From JAYFRE01 sp034926235 (GTDB lineage: Bacteria; Pseudomonadota; Alphaproteobacteria; Rhodospirillales; Magnetospirillaceae), in the NCBI GenBank assembly GCA_034926235.1, contig JAYFRE010000097.1, forward strand, positions 1-9,658: a stretch of 9,658 bases of DNA. Direction: 5' to 3'. How positions within the stretch are numbered: position 1 is the first letter of the stretch; every line of letters begins with the position of its first letter. The position numbers were made by a program, and so were the translations under genes. The notes under the pieces were generated by a model. It was given only the letters and a program-made list of their open reading frames with translations, searched no databases and was not told where the DNA came from. Shown here in pieces: positions 1 through 4,761 of the stretch.

Positions 1-1139
1 GCGGCGAAGAAGCCCCGCACCTCGGCCAGAATGCGGTCGAAGGAACGGGTCTTGTACTGGCCCATCTTGACCGTGTTGGCGTGCATCGGATCGCACACCC
101 ACACCACTCTGCGTCCTTCGCGGCGGACCGCGCGCAACAGCGGCGGCAGCTTGGTCTCGACCGCGTCCGCACCCATGCGGGTGATGATGGTCAGGCGTCC
201 GGGCTCGTTGGCGGGATTGAGGATGTCGATCAGGCGCAACAGATCGTCCGCCGTGGTCGAAGGTCCAGCCTTGCAGCCCAGCGGATTGCTGACGCCGCGC
301 AGGAATTCGACATGCGCGCCGTCCACCTGGCGGGTGCGGTCGCCGATCCACAGCATATGGGCCGAGCAGTCGTACCAGTCGCCGGTGGTGGAATCGATGC
401 GCGTCAACGCCTGCTCATAGGGCAGCAGCAGCGCCTCGTGCGAGGTGAAGAAATCGGTTTCGCGGATCTGCGGCGTCGTCTCGGAGGTGACGCCGCAGGC
501 TTCCATGAAGGACAGCGTTTCGTCCAGCCGCGCGCACAGATCGCGGTAGCGCGCGCTGGAATTGTCGGCGACGAAGCCCAGATTCCATTGATGGACCTTG
601 TGCAGATCGGCATAGCCGCCCTGGGCGAAGGCGCGCAGCAGGTTCAGCGTCGCTGCCGACTGATTGTAGGCCTGGACCAGCCGGTCCGGATCGGGCGTGC
701 GCGCTTCGGGCGTGAAATCCGGCCCGTTGACGATATCGCCGCGGAAGGACGGCAGGCTGACATCGCCGATGGTCTCGAACGGTTCCGAGCGGGGCTTGGC
801 GAACTGGCCGGCCATGCGTCCGACCTTGACCACCGGGCAAGCCGCGCCGAAGGTCAGCACGACCGCCATCTGCAACAGAACCCGGAAGGTGTCGCGGATT
901 TTGTCGGGGTGGAATTCAGCGAAGCTTTCGGCGCAATCGCCGCCCTGAAGGACAAAGGTCTTACCTTCGGACGCAGCGGCCAGCCTGGCCTTCAAACGCC
1001 GGGCTTCGCCGGCAAAGACCAGAGGCGGATAGCTTTTAAGCTGCGTCTCGACCGCATCGAGCCGCTTTTGATCGGGATAGTCCGGCATCTGCCGGATTGG
1101 GCGGTTCCGCCAACTGTCCGGAGTCCATTTCTCGGCCAT
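1..1139 (-). CDS. Class II 3-deoxy-7-phosphoheptulonate (DAHP) synthase, C-terminus cut by window edge
   Basis: This enzyme condenses phosphoenolpyruvate with erythrose 4-phosphate, the cytosolic entry step of the shikimate pathway to aromatic amino acids. 379 codons are visible. Class II signatures appear in order: QGGDCAESF (66-73) with the metal-ligand Cys69; GRMAGQFAKPRS (107-118); HEALLLPYEQALTR (234-247); HMLWIGDRTRQ (261-271); VEFLRGVSNPLGCKAGPSTT (277-296); TRMGAD (320-325); and DPMHANT (350-356) with metal-ligand His353. The last Glu and Asp metal ligands known from the family lie beyond the left edge; family members are about 450-470 residues, so some 70-90 are missing. The ATG at 1139 is chosen because a GAGGG ribosome site sits four bases upstream and the N-terminus (W-x-P-x-S-W-R) is typical of the family. 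The gene is divergent from the small membrane-protein gene. No upstream riboswitch or leader peptide was recognised. The family is certain; the symbol (aroF, aroG or aroH) varies by annotator and is left blank. Confidence 0.96.
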   Translation of the reverse strand, partial: MAEKWTPDSWRNRPIRQMPDYPDQKRLDAVETQLKSYPPLVFAGEARRLKARLAAASEGKTFVLQGGDCAESFAEFHPDKIRDTFRVLLQMAVVLTFGAACPVVKVGRMAGQFAKPRSEPFETIGDVSLPSFRGDIVNGPDFTPEARTPDPDRLVQAYNQSAATLNLLRAFAQGGYADLHKVHQWNLGFVADNSSARYRDLCARLDETLSFMEACGVTSETTPQIRETDFFTSHEALLLPYEQALTRIDSTTGDWYDCSAHMLWIGDRTRQVDGAHVEFLRGVSNPLGCKAGPSTTADDLLRLIDILNPANEPGRLTIITRMGADAVETKLPPLLRAVRREGRRVVWVCDPMHANTVKMGQYKTRSFDRILAEVRGFFA

Positions 1140-1310
1140 AGTGCCCTCTTATACTTTCCCCGACTTTACGAAACAGATAGGAGAGAGACCATATACGCTG
1201 TCGAACGCGGGAACGCCAGTGTCTCGGCATCCGCTTTCCCGGCGCAGGATATCTGCCGAAAGGCCAGATCGACACCCGCGCCGATGCTGAAACGTGCCGA
1301 TCTTGCTAGA

Positions 1311-1322
1311 ATAGGTTCCTAT
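1311..1322. promoter_or_regulatory. Palindrome beside a -10-like hexamer in the divergent gap
   Basis: ATAGGTTCCTAT is a 5+2+5 inverted repeat in the 223-base gap between the divergent DAHP synthase and small membrane-protein genes. It directly overlaps the end of a TAGAAT sequence (1307-1312) that could be a rightward -10 box about 50 bases before the start at 1363. No good -35 box is seen at the right distance. The placement would suit an operator, but a 12-base palindrome can occur by chance and no matching regulator is in view. Confidence 0.2.
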
Positions 1323-1362
1323 CGGGACCCTTTCTGTCACTCTTACCGTCCGGAACATATCC

Positions 1363-1770
1363 ATGGCCCAGCCAAGACCGCGCCTCTCCATCCGTTCGGC
1401 AGTAACTTTTATCAGCGTGATCTGGATTCTCGCCACCGCCTACCAGGAATTCTTTGCCGGCAACTTCCACGAATTCGGGTTCCGGACGCCGGAAATGGTG
1501 GAAAAGTTGAACGCCTGCACCGGCACGTTCTCGGAACGCTATGTCTGCAAGGACGGGCTGATCATTGCCAAAGGACAGGAAGATTTTCTGGTCTGGGTCG
1601 AAAAGGCCGTCTGGGTGTTCGCGCCGCCTGCCCTGCTGTTCGCCTTTCTGGGCCTGTTCCGGCGCGGCGTGCAAAAGATAAGCGATCCGGGCAGGAACCG
1701 CCCTGACGGCGGCTCCCGCCCCGGCAACCAACCCCCGCCCACCGACATTTCCCGCTGGCGCGTCCGCTAG
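1363..1770 (+). CDS. Hypothetical small membrane protein with two transmembrane segments
   Basis: I do not recognise this 135-residue protein. It has a short basic N-terminus, a first hydrophobic segment at about 10-27, a polar loop of about 45 residues, a second hydrophobic segment at about 77-99, and a Pro/Gly/Arg-rich hydrophilic tail of about 35 residues. By the positive-inside rule both ends would be cytoplasmic and the loop periplasmic. The loop holds two cysteines, C52 and C62, which could form a disulfide. Coding is supported by consistent G/C third positions and by the gene ending inside a strong hairpin. The start is chosen because it places a charged N-terminus before the first segment; only a weak GGA lies upstream, so the start is less certain than the frame. 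It is divergent from the DAHP synthase gene and converges on the radical SAM gene. No function is proposed. Confidence 0.72.
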   Translation: MAQPRPRLSIRSAVTFISVIWILATAYQEFFAGNFHEFGFRTPEMVEKLNACTGTFSERYVCKDGLIIAKGQEDFLVWVEKAVWVFAPPALLFAFLGLFRRGVQKISDPGRNRPDGGSRPGNQPPPTDISRWRVR

Positions 1771-1794
1771 GGAGCTATCCCCCTTAGCGGACGC
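1760..1794. terminator. Hairpin between convergent genes, overlapping a stop codon
   Basis: GCGTCCGCTA (1760-1769) pairs perfectly with TAGCGGACGC (1785-1794), a 10-bp stem. On the rightward transcript it can extend by one G-U and two G-C pairs (1770-1772 with 1782-1784). The TAG stop (1768-1770) of the small membrane-protein gene is inside the left arm, and the radical SAM stop is 17 bases past the right arm. The position between convergent genes suggests a shared two-way terminator. There is no T-tract on either side, so it may instead block exonucleases or work with Rho. Confidence 0.6.
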
Positions 1795-1810
1795 AGCCGT
1801 CAGCGGCAGA

Positions 1811-2689
1811 TCAGAAGCCCCGCATCCATTCCGGGCGCAGCGCTGCCGCACCCTTCTGGGCGTTTTCGATCTGAGCGATCAGACGGGCCGTATCCTTGGG
1901 CAGCGTTCCCGCCAGCGGCAGAGCGTTCGAGGCGTGGTTGGATCGGAAAATCACCGGGCGTTTCGGCTCCAACTGGGTCAGGAGACATCGCATCTCTTCC
2001 AAGATGGCGGCATCGTCCAGAAAAGCGAAATCGCCCTTCCAGCTTTTCATGAAGCCGTCATAGACATCCGCTTCCAGCGCCAATTGCAGCGTGGACAGAT
2101 AAGTCGGCGCGGCGCGGTTGATCACGTCGGCGGTGCCCTGAACATGCTCGGCCGAATATTTCTGGCCGCCCAGCCCCAGGATCACGGTCGCCGACACCTT
2201 CATTCCCGCATCCATGGCCTTGTTGATGCCGGTGACGACCGCGTTGGGACTGACGCCCTTGACTGCGCGGCTCAACACTTCGGGCGAGCCCGATTCGACG
2301 CCGACATAGACCTGTGTCAGCTTGCGCGCCCGCAGCCTTTCCAAATCCTGAAGACTTTTGCGCGCCAGATCGCGCGGCGAGGCATAGGCGGTGATGCGGG
2401 TCAGGTTCGGCAGTTCCTGGGCCAGCTTGTCGCAGATCGCTTCCAGCGTTTCGACCGGCAGGCACATGGCGTCGCCATCGGCCAAAAACACCCGGTCTGC
2501 GTCGGGCCAGTGACCGACCAGGAATTCGATATGCCGGAAAACATCCTCCAGCGGCCGGGCGGTAAATTCCTTGCCCTTATACATCGAGCAGAAGCTGCAC
2601 CGGTTGAAGCTGCAGCCATAGGTGGCCTGCACGATCAGATTGTTCCCCTCGGACGGGGGACGATAGAGCGGCATATCGTAAGGCAGCAA
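1811..2689 (-). CDS. Radical SAM protein of unknown substrate (COG1032-like)
   Basis: This 292-residue protein is a radical SAM enzyme that should bind a [4Fe-4S] cluster and cleave S-adenosylmethionine; its substrate is unknown. The cluster motif is C26-x4-C31-x2-C34 in GCSFNRCSFCSMYK, one residue longer than the common CX3CX2C and typical of the subgroup that begins with MPLYRPPSE. Other core motifs are FLADGDAM (68-75, SAM-binding strand), YVGVESGS (128-135) and VILGLGG (169-175). There is no C-terminal cysteine cluster, so no SPASM-type auxiliary centre, and no B12-binding domain. The start is TTG at 2689, because AGGGAG lies six bases upstream and a stop codon is only 24 bases further out. 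The next ATG (2674) would begin at MPLYRPP with no ribosome site at a proper distance. The gene lies 166 bases downstream of yciB on the same strand and may be read from its own promoter. Confidence 0.92.
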   Translation of the reverse strand: MLPYDMPLYRPPSEGNNLIVQATYGCSFNRCSFCSMYKGKEFTARPLEDVFRHIEFLVGHWPDADRVFLADGDAMCLPVETLEAICDKLAQELPNLTRITAYASPRDLARKSLQDLERLRARKLTQVYVGVESGSPEVLSRAVKGVSPNAVVTGINKAMDAGMKVSATVILGLGGQKYSAEHVQGTADVINRAAPTYLSTLQLALEADVYDGFMKSWKGDFAFLDDAAILEEMRCLLTQLEPKRPVIFRSNHASNALPLAGTLPKDTARLIAQIENAQKGAAALRPEWMRGF

Positions 2690-2693
2690 CGGG

Positions 2694-2700
2694 CTCTCCC
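2694..2700 (-). promoter_or_regulatory. Ribosome binding site deciding a TTG start
   Basis: On the leftward strand the sequence reads AGGGAG followed by six bases and TTG (2689-2687), giving good Shine-Dalgarno spacing. The nearest ATG (2674) is about 21 bases away from this site, too far. This supports the unusual TTG start of the radical SAM gene. Confidence 0.55.
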
Positions 2701-2759
2701 TATTCTTTCTTTAAGATGGATGCGACGGATCGTCCCACCCTTTTCCGGTCGGTGCTATT

Positions 2760-2788
2760 TGTATAACCTATTTCACCGCGACACGGAA
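2760..2788 (-). promoter_or_regulatory. Weak candidate promoter for the radical SAM gene
   Basis: On the leftward strand TATACA (2765-2760) resembles a -10 box and TTCCGT (2788-2783) lies 17 bases upstream as a poor -35 match. It would give a leader of about 60-65 bases. A CACGG/CCGTG inverted repeat (2782-2797) overlaps the -35 region and could be a regulator site. The match is weak; transcription through from yciB is an equal possibility. Confidence 0.25.
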
Positions 2789-2835
2789 AGTCCCGTGCTC
2801 AACCGGCCGAGATGATCAAGAAATAAGCCGCGTTC

Positions 2836-2865
2836 ACGGAAATTCAAGAAACGTTCTATTTCCGT
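2836..2865 (-). terminator. Hairpin overlapping the yciB stop codon
   Basis: ACGGAAAT (2836-2843) pairs perfectly with ATTTCCGT (2858-2865). An inner AGAA/TTCT stem (2847-2850 with 2854-2857) closes a three-base loop, so about 12 pairs form with a three-base bulge. The structure spans the yciB stop codon (2856-2858). It is A/T-rich and has only a diffuse T-rich tail, so termination is uncertain; it may act on mRNA stability. Confidence 0.35.
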
Positions 2866-3413
2866 TCGCCGCGGGAATGCCGCTGGATCAGCGGCATCTG
2901 GCAGACCATGAAGGCCAGGGTCAGGATGATGCTGCCCGGCACCTTCCATAAGACCCACCAATTGGTCGGAAAGCTGCGCCAGATGATTTCATTCGCCACC
3001 GCCATCGCTAGAAAAAACAGCGCGAAACGGATCGACAGCCGCCACCAGCCATGATCGTCCAACGGCAGCGCCTCGCCGAACAGCGACTTGAGGAAAATCC
3101 GTCCGAAGAGCAGCCCGCCGCCAACCACCGCCGAAAACAGAACATAGACGATGGTCGGCTTCATCTTGATGAAGGTTTCGTCGTTCAGCCACAGCGTCAG
3201 CCCGCCGAAAACGCCGACCACCAGCGCCGTGACCAACGGCACAATCGGCACCTTGCCCGTCAGCGCCAGCGACACAACCAGCACCAAAGCGGTCGAAATC
3301 ATCAAGGCGGCGGTCGCCGTCATCAATCCCCCGGCAGCATAGGCGGCGACGAAGATCACCAGCGGCGCATAATCGACGACGGGTTTCAACCAGGAAGGAG
3401 CTTTGTCGGCCAT
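2856..3413 (-). CDS. yciB: Inner-membrane septation protein A (YciB/IspZ family)
   Basis: YciB is a polytopic inner-membrane protein linked to cell envelope maintenance and, by interaction, to division and elongation proteins; no catalytic activity is established. The 185-residue product has the family's usual length (about 180) and six hydrophobic segments at roughly 11-28, 30-50, 55-75, 87-105, 126-145 and 152-172. Family hallmarks are the loop LTLWLNDETFIKMKPTIVY (72-90), the WRLSIRFALFFLAMAVANE stretch (124-142) and WWVLWKVPGS (152-161). The ATG at 3413 gives the typical N-terminus with LKPVVDYAPLVIF close to the start, although no clear Shine-Dalgarno site precedes it. The frame stays open far upstream (to about 4841), but that part opposes another gene and has no YciB similarity. 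In many alphaproteobacteria yciB follows ftsY; here no ftsY is upstream and a long leader with hairpins is found instead. Confidence 0.93.
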   Translation of the reverse strand: MADKAPSWLKPVVDYAPLVIFVAAYAAGGLMTATAALMISTALVLVVSLALTGKVPIVPLVTALVVGVFGGLTLWLNDETFIKMKPTIVYVLFSAVVGGGLLFGRIFLKSLFGEALPLDDHGWWRLSIRFALFFLAMAVANEIIWRSFPTNWWVLWKVPGSIILTLAFMVCQMPLIQRHSRGERK

Positions 3414-3451
3414 GGGGCAGTCTGTCCGGATGCTGTCAGAAAATGGAAGGA

Positions 3452-3472
3452 TGGCGGTCACCATAACCGCCA
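3452..3472 (-). terminator. Terminator-like hairpin in the yciB leader (proximal)
   Basis: TGGCGGT (3452-3458) pairs perfectly with ACCGCCA (3466-3472) around a seven-base loop. On the leftward strand it is followed by a T-rich stretch, TCCTTCCATTTTCTG. It lies 38 bases ahead of the yciB start, so if real it would be either an attenuator for yciB or the end of an upstream leftward transcript. Confidence 0.35.
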
Positions 3473-3485
3473 AGACGGCGCAAAA

Positions 3486-3505
3486 TCCAGGGCGTCGTCC
3501 CTGGA
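3486..3505 (-). terminator. Terminator-like hairpin in the yciB leader (middle)
   Basis: TCCAGGG (3486-3492) pairs perfectly with CCCTGGA (3499-3505) around a six-base loop. On the leftward strand the stem is followed at once by TTTT and then GCG, which resembles a Rho-independent terminator for leftward transcription. No T-tract exists on the rightward side. It is 72 bases upstream of yciB. Confidence 0.45.
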
Positions 3506-3515
3506 GAACGCAAAA

Positions 3516-3527
3516 AGAAGGCCTTCT
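3516..3527 (-). repeat. Perfect 12-base palindrome with leftward T-tract
   Basis: AGAAGGCCTTCT is a perfect palindrome. On the leftward strand it runs into a further TTTT. As an RNA hairpin it can form only AGAA/TTCT around a GGCC loop, which is weak; as DNA it could be a protein-binding site. It stands directly upstream of the two stronger hairpins ahead of yciB. Confidence 0.3.
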
Positions 3528-3780
3528 CTGGACCGAAAATGCCGAGGGATTTTCTTCCCAGGACGCGTCAACGGCATCCTGTCCTCTCACACCATACGAA
3601 TGCCTTCGCAAAATCGATGAAAATGACCCTGACCTTTTTTCAGGATCGGCCCGCACCGCCTGATTTTGGGGACAAACAAGCGCAGCCGAAAACCAGAACC
3701 GCGCGAACGCCCGCATCATTCCCCGCCGCCCCGCCAGTTCCGCTGCCCCGCCTCGTCGCGGTACGGAAAAGCCAATCCGC

Positions 3781-3815
3781 ATCGTTTTTTTACTTATTCT
3801 ATCGATGGCTTGATC
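3781..3815 (+). promoter_or_regulatory. A/T-rich patch, probable promoter zone of the META-MliC gene
   Basis: Seven T in a row (3785-3791) are followed by TACTTATTCTATC, markedly A/T-rich against G/C-rich surroundings and 50-85 bases ahead of the start at 3867. TATTCT (3795-3800) could be a -10 box, but no -35 box is seen at 16-18 bases. Only the composition supports the call. Confidence 0.25.
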
Positions 3816-3866
3816 TTTTGCTCCGGAAACCGGCATGCTAGTCGAAAGAGAACAAAGGTGACGACG

Positions 3867-4583
3867 ATGACGCGCAGGTTTCTCCTTTCCCTGATGCTGT
3901 TTGCCGCCACGGGTTCCGGCGTTTGTCTGGCCGGCGACACAGCTTCCCCTCCCTGGGGCCCCTGGCGGGCCTTGGAAATCGATGGTGTTCCGGCGATAGC
4001 CGGCGCCGCCGCGCCCACACTCGATCTGGTCGAAAATGGCGAAACGGGCGGCAGCTCCGGCTGCAACCGCTATTTCGGCCGCACCGGAATTGCCGGATCG
4101 GCGATCGCTTTCGGCCCGATGGCCTCGACGCGGCGCGCCTGCCTGCCTCCCTTGATGGAGCAGGAATCGCGCTTGTTCCATGTGTTCCAGAACAGCGCCG
4201 CCTGGCGGGTCGAAGAAGGCCGTCTGTTGCTGCTCGACGCCAAGGACCAGATCCTGGCCCGATTTGCTTCCGCCGTCGACCCTGTCGGTCCGACCATCAC
4301 CATCTCGGTCCCCGGCGCGGGCGAGATCAGCACCACCCATGCCAACTATCGCTGCGGTGAACGGGGGGTCGAGGTCGATTACATCAATGCCGACCCGTCG
4401 ATCGCACTGGCGATCTTGAGCTTGAACGATGAAACGATCGTCGCCGCCAATGTCATTTCCGCTTCGGGCGCACGCTATGCGGGCGGCCGTTATATCTGGT
4501 GGACCAAGGGGGATTGGGCCACTCTTGAAATCCTGGCCGGGGACGAGGCGGGTCTTGTCGAATGCCGCCCCGAATCGCCCTAG
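3867..4583 (+). CDS. Secreted META (HslJ-like) and MliC-like lysozyme-inhibitor fusion protein
   Basis: The 238-residue product has a signal peptide: Arg-Arg at 3-4, a hydrophobic core at 5-15 and a likely signal peptidase I cut after CLA (22/23). It should be periplasmic. Residues about 28-135 look like a META/DUF306 (HslJ-like) domain, with SSGCNRYFG (63-71), AFGPMASTRRAC (81-92) and a closing LLLLDAKDQILARF. Residues about 155-236 look like MliC, a periplasmic inhibitor of C-type (and animal) lysozymes: YRC (161-163), VEVDYIN (168-174), SASGARYAGG (198-207) and WWTKGDWATL (211-220). The Ser of SGxxY (S200) and the Lys of KG (K214), which insert into the lysozyme active site in known complexes, are both present. 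C163 and C233 fit the family disulfide. The start is ATG 3867 with AAAGG eight bases upstream; GTG at 3858 would overlap that site. No lipobox is present, unlike classical MliC lipoproteins. The likely role is protection against lysozyme; this is inferred. Confidence 0.85.
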   Translation: MTRRFLLSLMLFAATGSGVCLAGDTASPPWGPWRALEIDGVPAIAGAAAPTLDLVENGETGGSSGCNRYFGRTGIAGSAIAFGPMASTRRACLPPLMEQESRLFHVFQNSAAWRVEEGRLLLLDAKDQILARFASAVDPVGPTITISVPGAGEISTTHANYRCGERGVEVDYINADPSIALAILSLNDETIVAANVISASGARYAGGRYIWWTKGDWATLEILAGDEAGLVECRPESP

Positions 4584-4632
4584 CCTGACGGGCCAAGCTG
4601 CAAACAGGCCGCGCTTCATCCTTCGTCCGCAC

Positions 4633-4660
4633 GGGCGAAGCGATAGCGCGGCGCTTGCCC
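4633..4660 (+). terminator. Possible hairpin terminator after the META-MliC gene
   Basis: GGGC (4633-4636) pairs with GCCC (4657-4660), and after a one-base bulge AAGCG (4638-4642) pairs with CGCTT (4652-4656), leaving a nine-base loop. It lies 49 bases after the stop. A T-run exists only about 14 bases beyond the stem, so this is not a textbook terminator. The 178-base gap (4584-4761) shows no other clear signal except the ribosome site of the next gene. Confidence 0.3.
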
Positions 4661-4751
4661 CATCCCATCCCCTTTTTCCGGACGGCCCGCAGCAGACGCG
4701 GACGCCGAACGGAAGAAACGCGCCGCCCGCCGGCCCCCTTTCACCAAAAGC

Positions 4752-4755
4752 GGAG
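4752..4755 (+). promoter_or_regulatory. Ribosome binding site of the large activase gene
   Basis: GGAG sits six bases ahead of the ATG at 4762. Together with the N-terminal match to the activase fold (FIGLDIGSTT directly after the start), this fixes the start of the 1405-codon gene. Confidence 0.6.
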
Positions 4756-4761
4756 TCTTGA

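Larger units (their letters stand above)
3414..3866. other. 453-base gap between divergent yciB and META-MliC gene
   Basis: I find no convincing gene here. Open frames exist on both strands (rightward 3403-3663, leftward continuation of the yciB frame) but they show no recognisable motif, hydrophobic pattern or ribosome site. The yciB-proximal part holds three hairpins with leftward T-rich tails (3452-3472, 3486-3505, 3516-3527). The middle holds a small inverted repeat CCTGA/TCAGG (3628-3644). The part near the META-MliC gene has an A/T-rich patch with a run of seven T (3785-3791), the likeliest promoter zone. Confidence 0.6.

Noticed and set aside
81..1706. Rightward 541-codon open frame
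   Set aside because: It lies opposite the DAHP synthase gene and then overlaps the small membrane-protein gene in another frame. Its sequence is Arg/Gln/Gly-rich with no motif, as expected of the antisense of a G/C-rich gene.
1934..2815. Rightward 293-codon open frame
   Set aside because: It is the antisense of the radical SAM gene, with His/Gln/Arg-rich low-meaning sequence and no ribosome site.
3403..3663. Rightward 86-codon frame in the yciB/META-MliC gap
   Set aside because: It starts inside yciB on the other strand, has no ribosome site or motif, and its sequence is irregular.
3758..3791. Rho-independent terminator ending in the seven-T run
   Set aside because: The only stem ahead of the T-run is four pairs (GCGG/CCGC) with internal mismatches, and no rightward gene precedes it; an A/T-rich promoter zone is more likely.
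3913..3935. Lipoprotein signal in the META-MliC protein
   Set aside because: The cysteine at residue 20 is preceded by S-G-V, which does not fit a lipobox; a signal peptidase I cut after residue 22 fits better.
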